This document shows, piece after piece, positions 34,049 through 46,131 of a stretch of 64,000 bases of DNA. The stretch covers positions 2,294,001 through 2,358,000 of the forward strand of contig JAKSGN010000033.1 of assembly GCA_024180945.1 (NCBI GenBank). Direction: 5' to 3'. Made by a program: the position numbers and the translations under genes. Source of the DNA: Macrophomina tecta (lineage: Eukaryota; Ascomycota; Dothideomycetes; Botryosphaeriales; Botryosphaeriaceae). The notes under the pieces were generated by a model. That model did no database searches, had not been told where the DNA came from, and saw only the letters and a program-made list of their open reading frames with translations. Each line of letters starts with the position of its first letter. Position 1 is the first letter of the stretch.

Positions 34049-35397
34049 TTTATTTATTTATTTATTTAGTTTAACGTCCTTCTTGAGTCAGAGACTATCA
34101 AAGACGGGCTTTAGAAGCCGTTTCTAGTTATACATTTTCTAGAGGCTCCTTGTAAAAGAAGCATTCTAGGAGAGCACAAGGAATAGTAGACTTAAAAGCC
34201 AAACGAGAGGCAGGCCTCTAAGGAGATAGTATAAGAGAATAGTAATAGAAAACAAAGGAGTGTAAGCGTCGGACGTATTTAAACCCCGTCGGGCGTGTTG
34301 TTAAGAATCCACCGGCGCGTAGATATCTTGGTTTTTCTAAGAAACTCAGCTGTTGCTTGAGCGCCTTTATTTGTAGTGAATAGGTCCGTAAGATTAAGAA
34401 TAGGTTTCTCCAGAGCGTCTTTTATAGAGAGCCTTTCAGCTCTATATAAATAACAGTCTAAGAGGAGATGTCTCGGTGTTTGCTTTGCCGTACCAGAGCA
34501 GTAGCATCTATCATCCTCTACATGGTTAAAACGGTAGAGATAGGACTTGAAGTACCCGTGTCCAATCTTCAGCTGGTAGAAGGAGGAAGCTGTTTCCCTT
34601 ACTGTAGTAGGGGCGATCAGCTTCCTCTTTATCTTCCAGGTAAATGCTTTACTGTAGGCTGAGCTGGGAACTGATAAGAGCTGGCTTTTCCACTCGTTGT
34701 AGAGAACTTCTTTTAGTTGCATTCCGTAGAATGCAACAGAAGTGTCTTCTGTTGTAGGGGGGATTAACGTTGCTTGTTTAGCAAGTCTGTCGGCCTCCTC
34801 ATTTCCGTGCACGTTGACGTGCCCCGGAACCCATTCAACCGTGACTTTGTTGTCCCTGTCTCTTAGCTGCCTGGCAGCGTGAATTGCCCGTTGCTGCCAC
34901 CGTTGGCCAGGCGTGTTGTTAGGGTGTTTGAGCCTCAAGAGTGCAGCCTGGTTATCCGCAAAGACTCTTATATCTTTTGACTTGTACCCATGTTTGTTGG
35001 CTAGCTCAAGGGCAGTGGTTATGCCATCAAGTTCACCGTTATAAACGAGAGCGTTGGGACCAATATTCTTAGTAGCTCTTACTTGGATTTTGTCTCTGGA
35101 TTGGCTGTAATCTAACAGTACCACTCCAACACCTATTCCCATTCCCTGAGGAAGTGATGAGGCATCAGAGTAGAGAGCTATAAGATTGTCCGGGGCCTCT
35201 GCCAACGCTTTTGAGTGCTCAGTAGCAGCATCTGCTTTGCTTAAGGTGGAGATCTCTGTATTGTAGGGAGTGTACCCGGCCCATGGTGGGTAGAGAAATG
35301 GATCGACTTTCTCTATATCCCTGGGGATCGAGCGTAGTGTATCCTTAATTCTCTCTAGCCGTGTAGCTGGGCTGTTCTCTCTAGATTCTAGATTGAT
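34049..35397 (-). mobile_element. 5'-truncated LINE copy 1 (RNase H end)
   Basis: 1349 bp flanked by tagctagctata (34037-34048, 35398-35409), a 12-bp target duplication. B shows the empty site near 48830. The 3' tail in sense is (AAATA)n at 34049-34070. It is not RIPed. It is a different LINE family from the 5.7-kb one, judging by tail and sequence. Confidence 0.92.
34279..35397 (-). pseudogene. Tad1-like LINE ORF2 C-terminus with RNase H (truncated, open)
   Basis: A 372-codon open frame starts at the truncation point and ends TAA at 34279. Order: linker with YPPWAGYTPYNTEIS, then RNase HI: LIALYSDASSLPQG (first Asp), GELDGITTALELA (Glu), IRVFADNQAALL (second Asp) and WVPGHVNVHGNEEADRLAKQ (the terminal block with the His and last Asp). 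A C-terminal CCHC-like segment follows (CYCSGTAKQTPRHLLLDC). In a complete element it removes RNA from RNA:cDNA hybrids. RT and endonuclease are missing, so it cannot mobilise itself. No start codon of its own is needed, as the truncation removed it. Confidence 0.9.
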
Positions 35398-35409
35398 TAG
35401 CTAGCTATA

Positions 35410-37781
35410 ACTAGCTTCAGGTTCATCTTATCGGTGGCTAAGGTCGTTTATAAGTTATAATACTACGCGATAAAGGTTGCTACGTAGTAATCCGTAAAGA
35501 AATAGGCCTCCTTTACTAATTTTATATAATAGGTGCTTAATTTTTCGCAGCGTCCATACTATCCCTGCTACTTCGAGTTCCGTCGGCCAGTACCGGGTCT
35601 CCGCTAGTTTCAACACTCTAGAAAGAAACCGAATTAGTTAGATCTTCTCGTTAGGCCAGGGTAGCACCCTTCCTTCTTGCGTTGCTGGCTCCGGGTCACC
35701 TTCAACATAATACACCAACGCTCCGATTCCCTGCTTAGATACATCGACATCGACATACAACCGCCTATTAGCATCGTAGTATATAAGCCATAGAGGATCT
35801 TTCAGATATTCCCTTATCGCATTATACGCCGCCATGCGATCCTCTAACGGGATTACCTTAGTTCGCTTAGTATACGCCTTCCTAGCGTTTCCTTTCTTCG
35901 GACTCGCTCTCAATAAGGCGGTCTTGTAATCCGTTAAAGGTTTAATAATTATAGCGTAGTAGGGGATTTTCGATTACAGAAACCCTATAGCGCCGATCCA
36001 GTATTCGAGTTGCTTCAACGTTTCCGGGAAGGGCATCTCCACCAGCGCTTTAGTTCTCTCTTGCGTAGAACCCAGTCCAAACGCGTCCACCCTTTGTCCG
36101 AGGAGCGTTACACATAGGTATCCAATAAAACTCTTAGTTAGGAACAAGCTAATGCCCATACTATCTAGTTTACTAAAAACTCGATCTAGATAGTCCAAGT
36201 GCTCTTCTAGGGTGCGGCTGAATATCGTTATATCGTTAATATAGGCGCGATAAAATTCTCGAAAGTCTCTTAGAATCGTGTCCAGCTAGCGCTAAACGTA
36301 TTAGACTAAGTTAATATATCCCATTAAGGCTACGTTAAACGATTCCTAGCCTCGATGCGAATTTACCGTTAGCTTATAACGATCCTCCTTCCGGACTCTC
36401 CATTAGTAGAAGAATAACGTCGCGTCTACGACTATAATAAATTCCTTTCCCTTGATTACAGAGATAATATCGTCTTGTTTCGGTAGGGGATAGGAATCCT
36501 TTTAGAATATTTTATTTAAGCCGCGGATATCGACTACCGCTCGTGGCTTCTCTACCTATTTGCCGTCTTTAAAGATCCATCTCTATACTATAAAGACTAG
36601 GAACCCGAAAACGGTATAGCCGCTTATTTAGTCGAGCTTCCCTTGATCGTGTAGCCTACCGAAGGTTTTATCGACCACCTCTTTATCTCTAACGCTAAGT
36701 AGATAGACCTTAGTAGCAAGCTTCGTATTTTCCCACTCTTTTTTTAAAGGGATAGGCATATATTCTTCTTCTAGAACGCGGACGCAAGCTAACTTCTCGT
36801 TCTAGAGATCTAGATATTTCTTTATCACCTTACGGTATTTCCTCACCGTCTCTTAATCACCGTAGATGGTAATCCCGTTCTCAAGGTAAGTTTCCATTTC
36901 TAGGGGGATTACGTCGGCATCCAGTACTACCATACCATAGTTGTGGCTTCCGACGTCGTATAATCGTGTTACTTGTCTATCGGTTACAGTGCCGAGAGGC
37001 TCGTTTTTCAGCACTTATACCGGTTCCTAACCGTCGTTTCTTAGCCACACGGCTTTCGTTTCGGCATCGACGATATGCGCGTATACCAATAACTAGGCTT
37101 AATTCTTGCCTCTACGCTCTCCGTGCCGCGGGATAAATTCGAAATCCCGTTACTTAGGAAGGGCTTTCGTAAATTTCACCATTACCGGCGTCAGAGACAG
37201 TAGCGGGATCACCGTATCTTCCGCCGCTCTCGCCTTCATTCCTTTAATTATTCCTTTGGAGCGATTCTTAATTTCCATAGGTACTTCTACATTCTAGCAG
37301 TGCGTCAAGCGTAAGCAGCTTCGCGTAGGGTCGATCACAATACCCTCGGGGCCGATTACGTCCATTCCCAAGAGGAGCGTATTATAGCAGTCCAGAACGA
37401 TATGAATTTCTCTAGTAAATATCGCATTCACCCACGTTCCATTCTTCCATGCGCGGAAAGTAAAGCGCATCAGGACGTACTAATTACACAGCGCCCAATC
37501 ACTTTAGAATCCTTCGACTCTAACGCTTCGTTCCATGGTCAGGATTTGGTAACTCGCTCCCGAGTTTTCGAGAAACTATTCATCGGTAACGGACATCGTA
37601 CAGCCTATATCCGCCACAGATTCGACCTCCTTATCGCTATTACCGAGACGCACTTGCGCTACCGCGTATAACCAACTCCTATAGGCCTTTCCAGTATCTA
37701 GTTCCATTCTAGCTACTAATTATACGGTTTTCGTAATCTCCGCTAGGGCTTAATCCAGTCTTAGAGTGGTATCGGGCTTCT
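35410..37781 (-). pseudogene. pol of A: protease, RT, RNase H
   Basis: In sense: a retropepsin-like region about 37680-37300 with VADIGCTMSVTDE (the DTG-type active site reads DIG), then VLDADVIPLEME. RT at about 36860-36000 shows PRAVVDIRGLN, KQDDIISVIKGKEFI and YRAYINDITIFSRTLEEH (the catalytic YIDD reads YIND), then GQRVDAFGL. An RNase H-like domain at about 35990-35440 shows RRLYVDVDVSKQGIGALVYY and RYWPTELEVAGIVW. Several stretches are open for 60-90 codons, but TAG/TAA codons and the Asp to Asn change in the RT box break it. LINE copy 1 splits the RNase H/IN tether. Sequence style matches a group of large ascomycete gypsy polyproteins. Confidence 0.85.
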
Positions 37782-37797
37782 TAATATTAGTTAAATC

Positions 37798-38133
37798 GCC
37801 CCTACTACAGTAAGGGAAACAGCTTCCTCCTTCTACCAGCTGAAGATTGGACACGGGTACTTCAAGTCCTATCTCTACCGTTTTAACCATGTAGAGGATG
37901 ATAGATGCTACTGCTCTGGTACGGCAAAGCAAACACCGAGACATCTCCTCTTAGACTGTTATTTATATAGAGCTGAAAGGCTCTCTATAAAAGACGCTCT
38001 GGAGAAACCTATTCTTAATCTTACGGACCTATTCACTACAAATAAAGGCGCTCAAGCAACAGCTGAGTTTCTTAGAAAAACCAAGATATCTACGCGCCGG
38101 TGGATTCTTAACAACACGCCCGACGGGGTTTAA
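37798..38133 (+). pseudogene. LINE ORF2 extreme C-terminus (copy 2)
   Basis: A 111-codon open remnant starting APTTVRETASSF and ending NNTPDGV-stop at 38131-38133. It is the same reading as the last part of copy 1: CCHC-like region (CYCSGTAKQTPRHLLLDC) and C-terminal tail, with no RNase H left. Inserted between the Gag zinc finger and the protease of A. Confidence 0.88.
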
Positions 38134-38359
38134 ATACGTCCGACGCTTACACTCCTTTGTTTTCTATTACTATTCTCTTATACTATCTCCTTAGAGGCCT
38201 GCCTCTCGTTTGGCTTTTAAGTCTACTATTCCTTGTGCTCTCCTAGAATGCTTCTTTTACAAGGAGCCTCTAGAAAATGTATAACTAGAAACGGCTTCTA
38301 AAGCCCGTCTTTGATAGTCTCTGACTCAAGAAGGACGTTAAACTAAATAAATAAATAAA
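37798..38359 (+). mobile_element. 5'-truncated LINE copy 2
   Basis: 562 bp in opposite orientation to copy 1 and, by eye, identical to its 3' part. Target copies are taatattagttaaatc (37782-37797, 38360-38375), 16 bp, with some ambiguity from the tail. B shows the empty site near 51220. Tail (AAATA)n just before 38360. Not RIPed. Confidence 0.92.
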
Positions 38360-38375
38360 TAATATTAGTTAAATC

Positions 38376-41300
38376 AACTAAGCCTTTAGCGACGGGCCTT
38401 ATCTTTTTCGGGTTAGGGTGCTCTCCTCTAATATAAGTATATAACTTGTTCCTTATCGGCCAAGTAGATCCGCATATCAAGCATTAGTATTCGTCTTTCT
38501 TTATTATCCCTTATAGCTTAGGTAGTAGTCTCAACGGTTTCTTATTATCTTCAGTAGGGTCTAATTCCGGTGTTACAAAATTAGTAGACAGGATTACTAA
38601 AGACGGGATAGTCCTAAGAAACCTAATATATATCAACGAGTCGGATTCCTCCGTGTCTCTTTCGAGTTCTTCTTCGGTAGATAACTCTCTCGTGATTTCG
38701 ACTTCGGAGTCTGTTTCCGGTTTTGCCTTATACGCGTAGGCCTTCTTTTTAGAATCCGTACCACGATCCTTCTCGTCCTTCTCAGCTCTTCGGTCTCGAT
38801 CTCTAGCACGATCACGGTCCTTATCCTTGTCTCGGTCTTATTTTCTATCGCGATCACGGTAGCGATTTTACTCCCTTTCTCGATCGCGATCTCGGTTTCG
38901 GTTTCGGTCGCGGTCTCGGTCACGATCACGGTCGCGGTTAGTATTCCAATACCGGTCTCTATACCGGTTTCTGTTCCGGTCGCGATCACGATCATAGTCT
39001 CGATCTCGCCTATTATCGTTATCGTAACGCGCTCTATTTCTTAAATCATCCCAATTGCGCCTGCGGTCTCGTCTTTCCTCTTCGCGGATCAGGTCTCTCC
39101 AAAGAGTTACCTTTTCCTCGGCCTCATAGATATAGGCATCTATGGTAGTTAATCCTATTAGTGGTTTAAGGTCGCGGCGGAGTTCCACATTAATCCTCTC
39201 GTACGCTTAGAGAAGCTAACCTTCAATTAGGGTAATTCCGGCGTCTTAAGCCAACCGAACGCAATCCATAATAAATCTCCCGATCGCGCGCTCTTCCCTT
39301 ACTTCTCGTAGTTCGTAGTACTTTCTCTAGAGCTCTCTTTGTGCTTCCGAAGGGCGCTTCTTAAAGCGTTCAATTAGTTCCTCTTTTTAACGGTTAATTC
39401 TTCTTCCACCTCTTAGGTAATCACGTTCCGTTTTGGACAGCTAAGTTATGTACTACGCTTAAGCGGTCCCTCTCAGGCATTGCTAAAGGCTTCGCCTAAC
39501 TAAGAATCCTATTTTAGAGTACAGCTAGCATTCAACCGTCTCGATAAACTAACGGACGTTCCTATAGTAGAGTTTACCGTTCTTCTCAACCAAATCTTCG
39601 TCGTCCTCACCCGTAGTTTTAAGATTCGGGTCGAAGTAACCGACTTCGTCTAGTTTAAACTTGTCTTTATCGTACTTTAGTAGGCCTTCATCTTCAAAGT
39701 CCACTTTTAGATCGTCGTATAGGGTTCGCCGACGTTTCTCTTTTACCCGTGGTCTCTGGTCTTCCGAATCTAACGAGGCGGAGTCCCTTCTTAAGCGGCG
39801 GAATAGCCTTCGATCCGTACGCCGGTCCCTTCCGAGAAAGCGATCGTGGTCACTGTTTTCCGTTCCGGAGGATAAGCTAGAGGAATCGTCATCCTCTAGT
39901 TATCGTTAGCTAACGGTGGTCGGGCGACGTTACATTATTAGCCCGGTATTAACGCCAGCCAAGAAACGGTCGTTCCGTAACGGCTATTCAATAAGCCCGG
40001 CACGTGCTTCACAATCCCTTCTCTTCGCCGACATAATCTCTTCGTTAACGATCTATCTTACCACCTCGGCAATCCTCTCCATCAGTGTTACGTCCAAAGA
40101 TTAACCTTACTACGCGGCTTAGGAGTTTTCCGGTTAGGGCTATAGGAAAGGGGCTTCGTGTTCGTAATAGCTATCACGTCAGAGTCTCCTTCCTATACCT
40201 TTATCTCGCGAAGTAGGCCTATATACCACTTCTTCGGTCTCGTATTAGCGTCTCTAATTCAACAAAAGTAGTTCCACTTCATACTCAGTATACAAGCGCT
40301 AACTCTCAGTACGTTAGGGATTTCTCGGGAGGGATCGCTCCTTTTCTCCTCTAGGGCGTAATCCTTCGGGGAAGGAATTACTTATACCGAGCTCTAGCGC
40401 CGGTTCTTCTAGGAACCCTTCCGGCGTTTAGGATTAGACAGGCATAAGTACTAATGGTTTCGACTTCACCCCTTAGTACCACCGGAATCTCCTCGGAGCC
40501 GGCGCACTCGGTTCTCTCAACCGGGGGCGCCAAGATAACTAGTCCCGGTTCTCTAGTTCCTAACTCACCCGGCTGGTGTATCGTTCCGATGTCTAGAAAG
40601 TCGTGGACGGCGATAACTCAATAACTTCCTAAGGCTATGCTCTCTTCTAGAGGGTCCAAGCGGTGGGGCAAGGTTCCTATAGTACTCGTATCGTTTCCAC
40701 GAACGCTCCTAGTATCTCCGTCCTTATTATAACCGGACTAGAAGGTCCTGGTTCCGCTAGCGTTATTTAGGCTTCCAAAACCAATTCACTTTCGCACTAT
40801 TATTTATATTCCTAACGTTTCGTTTCGTAATCTTCACGGAGGTTCTCGTTCCAAGTAGGGTTAAGTTGGTCAAGCTCCTTAAGAAACTATTTCACCGCCG
40901 TAGTAATCGGTTCCTTTCCGTTAACCTCAATGTTCCAGTCAAGCGGGTACTAGTTAGCCGATTAGACTTCCGAGGGTTCGAGAGAGTTACGAGTATTACG
41001 TCGGGAAGAACGGGAGAAAGTGTCGTTCGGCTTCGTATAGTATATAACGATCGTTTATGCTAACGGTATAGCTATCTCGAGGGTCGCGACGAGTTTCCTT
41101 CTATTAGATAGTCTTTCCTCCCAGAAACCGACTAGCTGGAACGCTGTCCGGACCGTCGCGTCCGGCAACCGCGGTAGACGCTCCAGGATACTTATATCGC
41201 GGTTATTATACCGGTTTTAGGTTTTATCGGTTAGGTTTTCGATAGGTAATTAAGTAGCTACGAATATTCTTACGCGTTATTAGCGCCTCTTGCGCCGTAT

Positions 41301-41570
41301 ACCGCTTCCTTTCTTAGCCAGCGCGGTTCTTCGCCAGCAATAGAGAAGCGGAGATCGTAAAGGCTACGAAGGCGGGTGGGGCGTCTTATATACTAAGTCT
41401 TAAATCGTTAATAGGGTTTCGGGAAGAAGGGACGGCTTCCCGTACGGTAGTTCGGGGTGCGGAGGGTTCGATATAGCGCTACTTTCGTGAGCGGCGTTTT
41501 AGGCTCCTCTCCTAGTAGAAGGTATTCTTCCTAGCGGATTAAAGGGCTTAGTTAATCTTTTTCGCTTTCA
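38376..41570 (-). pseudogene. gag of A with R/D repeat and C2H2 finger
   Basis: In sense, about 41060-40800: YPLDWNIEVNGKEP and FLKELDQLNPTWNENL. An acidic LEDDDSSSLSSGTENSDHD segment (39897 on), a basic RRLFRRLRRD segment, KVDFEDEGLLKYDKDKFKL and a Gag-like core (LYYRNVR, IETVEC) follow. Then RRDLKPLIGLTTIDAYIYE, then (RD/RN) dipeptide repeats (39010-38855), then a C2H2-type finger at about 38490-38405 (CLICGSTWPIRNKLYTYIR then GEH; one His is Tyr). The finger takes the place of the CCHC knuckle. The start is uncertain. Particle structure and RNA binding are the inferred roles. Confidence 0.75.
38855..39010 (-). repeat. Low-complexity tract encoding RD/RN repeats
   Basis: Short-period repeats (CGATCGCGATCTCGG types) that translate in sense to alternating Arg-Asp and Arg-Asn. 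The B copy is at 51705-51870, partly erased by RIP. Confidence 0.85.
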
Positions 41571-41579
41571 GCTACCAGT
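41571..41579 (-). other. Possible primer-binding region of A
   Basis: In sense the 5' LTR ends CTAGCA and is followed by ACTGGTAGCTGAAAGCG. The TGG two bases after the LTR is what a tRNA-primed site would have, but I cannot name a matching tRNA. Confidence 0.35.
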
Positions 41580-41779
41580 TGCTAGGATCCGCTTCCTAAA
41601 CGGATTAAGGCCTTATAGAACTTCGGGAACGAGATGTACAAAAGTAGTTAATTATTCTTAGAACGCCTTCCGACGGCGGCTATCTATCTACGCTATACTA
41701 CCTTCCTTCCCTGGGCGGCTCGAGGCCGCTACTATCCCCGGGAAAGAACCTCCTCCTCACCAACTACCGCATCCTAACA
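41580..41779 (-). repeat. 5' LTR of element A
   Basis: On + TGCTAGGATCCG ... CATCCTAACA; 200 bp; pairs with 25251-25451. Confidence 0.9.
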
Positions 41780-41784
41780 TATAT

Positions 41785-41983
41785 TAAGAAAGATAAAGAG
41801 TAGAAAATAGTATTCTAAATAAGATTTAGATACTACGAGTATATAATAATACTCTTTAGGCTTACTAATATACTAACTACCTTCTAGAGCTTAGTTAATA
41901 ATATACTACGTTCGTATTTAGATATATTCGCTTTAGCTTACCTAGATAATATTCTAATATACTCGGAGACGCTTAAAGAATAT
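41785..41983 (+). pseudogene. pol of C, RT piece between A and B
   Basis: The C reverse transcriptase resumes for about 200 bp: YYEYIIILFRLTN, SLVNNILRSYLDIFALAY then LDNILIYSETLKEY. The catalytic LDD reads LDN. It ends with aatat (41979-41983), the target copy of B, and starts after the tatat copy of A, which shows that A and B are separate insertions. Confidence 0.85.
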
Positions 41984-42185
41984 TACTAGAATCCGCTTCC
42001 TAAACGGATTAAGGCCTTATAGGACTTCGAAAATGAGATATATAAAAGTAGTTTATTCTTATTACTAGAACGCCTTTCGGCGGCGGCTATCTATCTACGC
42101 TATACTACCTTTCTTTTCTAGGCGGCTCGAGGCCACTACTATCTTAGAAAAGGACCTTCTTCTTACTAACTACCGTATCCTAATA
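41984..42185 (-). repeat. 3' LTR of element B
   Basis: On + TACTAGAATCCG ... GTATCCTAATA; RIPed version of the A LTR. Confidence 0.9.
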
Positions 42186-42540
42186 TCTAGGCGGGTGGAT
42201 TTTAATAGATTATAATCTATTATAGTTCTTAAATACGGAAAGTTAATTAGAGAGAGAAAGAAAGCTAGAAAAATAAAAAAAAAGAAAAGAAAAATAAACT
42301 CTTTATATTACTTCTTTTATCTATTATCTTCTTCCAAAACGTTATAACTCGAAAACTAAAAAGAAAAGGACTTTTTTTTTTTTTTTTTTTATATATCCTA
42401 GACCTTCATATCGCCGTACTAGTCTATAGAAGGTGCTAATAAGAAAGAAAAAGCGAAGAGAGTACTCTATAGTAGAGCGGGAATTTCCTTCTTCTAAATT
42501 AGTAGTTTAATCGTTATACTTAGGACGGGTTTTCCCTCTT
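42186..42540 (-). other. 3' untranslated part of B with poly(A) run
   Basis: Same layout as 25452-25810, including the 19-T run on + at 42372-42390. Confidence 0.7.
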
Positions 42541-45500
42541 AGAGAAAGAGGGAACAGTCGCTAGCGGCTAGTAATTCTACTTTAAGTTCGTCGTCGGAGA
42601 TTAAGATAATTTTATCTAGCTTAGCTTTCTTTAGTATCTCCTAGGGTAAATAAAATTCTAGCGGTGCCGAGCGTTTCTTATTTCTAGATATCTCTAGCTT
42701 CGGCTAGCGTTTCTTCTTATCAGTATAGAAGCGCTGCCTAATTACGGTATATTAGTCGATATCGCGTTATATAGCGTGCTTATAACGCTCTAGGAATATA
42801 AACTAAGCTTCTAGAGCTCGGAGCTCTTAGATTAGCGGAATATTCTTTCGACCCGTAAAGTATTATAACGTCTCTTATATTCTATCTTTTAGGAAGGTCT
42901 TTCTCGTAACCTTAGAAATTACTACGCCGAAGTTAAGAGTGCCCGTAGCGTAATCTTTAGTTATAGTATCGAAGCTATTCTATAGAATGTTCTTCTATAA
43001 CTCGAGTCCACCACGGAGGGCTTCGATATTATACTTTAGATAATTCTAAGTAAGTATATTCGTAACTCGGCTTACGTATTTTATAAAAGATACTAGTATC
43101 TCTTCCTAGCGCTCGATCTATACTTTTATAGCCACGAATATAGTTTATTTAACCCTCTCTAGAATTTTAGTCACTTAGACGATTTATTAGAAGGTAACTC
43201 GGTATACGAATTCTAAATATCTAATAGAGACTAGAATTTCTTCTATTCTTAGAAGCTCTTCTAACTCGTTATTAATCTTAGATCTAGTCTTCCTTCGCGG
43301 GGGCGGTATTAGGGTCTCTATTACTTCGTTATTATTATCTAGGTCCGAGGGGTTCTTCTTCTTAAGGTAGGTAGTCGTCTTTACGGTTATAGTCTTTATA
43401 GTCCTTTATAACTTCTCTATAAACACCCTCTCGGTTATAATATAAATTCTATATTTCTTTACGCTCTTAATAAGAGATCTACTAGGAGAGTCGCTATTAT
43501 TATAGATAATAAGATAGTTTATAGTTAAAGAAACCACATTATAGATAGTAGCTCCTACGGCCTAAAGAAAGTCCTTCTATACTTATTAATTTAGTATATA
43601 CGTTGGCTTTTCTATAATAGCGATATTTTTATCGTAGTAGACCTTACTTCTCTTTAGCATCTTAATATCGACGACGTCGCTTAGCTTCTCTATAGTAACC
43701 TTATCGGGCGGAGAAATATTAATTACGGAGAGGCGTTCTATAATATTAGTAGGGTATTTCGGCGACGTCGTATCCCTAGTTAGACTAGGGCGGACTACTA
43801 TTTTACGTACTTCCTACTAGTAGCTTTACCGATCTAGATATATCGGGGACTTCTTATCGGGTCTAAAAAGGTAGTCTTCTTTCTTATATCTAGCAAGGAT
43901 CTTCTAATAAGCGGTTTTATAAGTAATAGAAGGGTTAAACTACTCTAGATTAATCTTACGAACTAGCTTAGGTAGGAATAGTATATCGAAGTTATTATAG
44001 CTATATAGTCCTATAGTCTTATAACTAGAATTATACTAGAGGCGAGCCTTCTTAGCTATCTAGATAGCGCTCTTATTTATCGATTCGATTAATAACTAAA
44101 AGCCTACGGAGCCAATATAAACGTAGCTATTATATGCACTAAAGGTTATCTTAATATTATTCGGGGATTACTAGATAAGGGCTAGCTTTCTAAGAGGCTC
44201 TATTATAACTAAGAAACCACTAATAGTAGTAAAATTTCTAGGCTAGAGCTCGTATAGATGTTGTAACGGGATAATTCTAGTTTAGAGTACTATACGAATA
44301 ACCTAGTAGGCTAAATTACTACTTAGAATAATATTCTCAGGCGGGAGGTTATTAGTTATAATAATTATATTAGTGTCGTATAGTTTTATTAAATATAGTT
44401 TTTTATATTCCGCCGCCTTCTTTTACGTCGTTACCCGTCGCACTACTTCTTACGAATAATTATTATCGAAATACTATATATTCTTCTTAGCGGGATAGAA
44501 GGGAGGGAAGATTTTCTTATCTATCGCCTTTAGTAGTGCTATTTCGGGATTAGGGGAGGTTAAGCGTATAGATACTAGTAATTCTATTAGTTATTTAGGT
44601 AGAATATAGCTTTACGTATCGTAAGGGGGGTCTTAGAAAAGTTCTTAAGAAAATTTAGCTTTCTCTTTATTAAATTCATCTACTTCGGTATCTTATAAGG
44701 TAATTCTATCTAGTAGTACCGCTAAGACCGATTCTTTAAGTTCGTAAGTACGTGGTAACTAGAAGAGGTAGTTCTAGAATATTATTTTAGTAGGGGCGAT
44801 AGAACCGACGTAGATAGCTCCCGATTCCGAATCGTTATCCGTAGGATTAGTTAATTTAAGAAAGTGGGTGAACTTTTCGTCGTTATAATAGAAGTCGAGA
44901 ATCGCCTATAGATTAGTTTTAGAGGTAAGGGTTCGCTAAATATAGTCTAGAAAGTATCTTAGGTCGTAGTACCCGTCTTCCGGGTTAAGAAAGCCTAGGT
45001 AATAGTAGTTAATAAGGCGTACAATCGACCGTATAATCGTTTTATAAAGATTAAGGGGGGCGATTAGGGTAAGAGATTGCTTAAGAATATTAATAGTTAT
45101 ATTAACGATCGCCTTTTCTTAGGTAATAGCGCTAATCCTAGTAGAAAGATTAGTAATTACTTAGAAGATTTAGCGTTTCTAGGTTCTATATATAGCGTCG
45201 CGCACGGCTAGAAGTTCGAAAGGAAGGGTAGTCATAAGCTACTTATTTATTATAGTCTCGTCTAGAGCGTGCTAGAAGTCGAAATACTCGGCAAAAAGCT
45301 ATAGAATATTATTAAAGTTACGGAAGCTTATAGAATTATTCGCCATAAAATAATCCGGCCTTCGGGCGCGGATTATATTAATAATTAAGTAAGTAATAGG
45401 GAAATAGAGCATCTCTAATAAGGCTAGTAAGCTAGGAAAGCGATTACTTATATTAGTATACTAGTATCTCCGGTAGAGAAAAAAAGCGTAGGAGTTAGTA

Positions 45501-45850
45501 ATTCTATTCTCTACGAAATCACGAGGTATAAAAGTTATAGAGCTGGTTTATAGGAAAGAGAAGAAAAGACTATAGTTAGCAATTCTTAGTAGACGTTCGT
45601 AAGCGGCGATTACCGCTATAGAATTCGTTAGACTTATTCTTTATACGTATTATTTATAGATCTATAAGGGAGGAATTTTGTATTTATATCTATTTAGGTA
45701 AAAGAACTCGTGTCGGCGTGTAAAGACCTTATTTTAATATTTACGTTAGTCCGGGCGCTAGGGTAGTAATTCTAGAAGGTGCATAAGCGTTCTTACTAAC
45801 GCTTTCGCTAAGGGTTTGATTTCTATAGAGAAATATAATTCCGGCCTATA
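42541..45850 (-). pseudogene. Accessory BRCT ORF of family 2 (B), uninterrupted but RIPed
   Basis: The B copy lacks the hAT, so the accessory ORF is physically continuous (about 3.3 kb, about 1100 codons). It can be followed from directly behind pol to the same TAA near 42541. The BRCT region lies at about 43680-43410, with IAIIEK-type and ITCDN-like strands now partly mutated. The match to A along the full length shows that the ORF belongs to the element and was present before both insertions. Stops are TAA/TAG at the same or extra Q/W positions. Confidence 0.75.
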
Positions 45851-45861
45851 GTATTGTTATT

Positions 45862-46126
45862 ATACTATTCGTAGTTATTTTTATTTAGTTTTACGCCTGC
45901 CTCTAATCGGGCGGTTAGGTACGGTAATAGAATACTTAGCTTTAAAGTCTTAGATAAGCTTCTTTACTTACTTTAACGCGTCTTCCCCTAGCTAGCTATT
46001 ATAGGCTAGTCCCTAGCTCTTCTATTATACGAGGTATTTCCGTTTTATCTTACCCCGGACCTATACTTTTCTTTTATCGAGAAGTCTTTCGATCTCGTAC
46101 AGCGGATTGGGCTAATTCTAGTCTAT
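45862..46126 (-). pseudogene. pol of B, chromodomain end
   Basis: In sense EIERLLDKR then a KGWGLAY-like block, matching the A chromodomain. The four stops at the pol end are all TAA here (TAG, TGA, TAG and TAA in A). It stops at the aaggg target copy (46127-46131) of the solo LTR. Confidence 0.7.
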
Positions 46127-46131
46127 AAGGG

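Larger units (their letters stand above)
25251..41779 (-). mobile_element. Element A: family-2 Ty3/gypsy chromovirus-like element with BRCT ORF
   Basis: 16529 bp with LTRs 25251-25451 and 41580-41779 and perfect TSD tatat (25246-25250, 41780-41784). Sense is -: 5' LTR at right, then Gag with C2H2 finger and R/D repeat, PR, RT, RNase H, IN with chromodomain, an accessory ORF with a BRCT domain, and the 3' LTR. Subtracting the hAT and two LINE fragments with their TSD copies leaves 11857 bp. B gives 11856 bp after its solo LTR is removed. It is less RIPed than B, with many codons still intact. Confidence 0.92.

Noticed and set aside
34468..34662. 64-residue ORFs at 34468-34662 (+) and 37750-37944 (-)
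   Set aside because: Same sequence on the antisense strand of the two LINE copies; shadow of the RNase H end.
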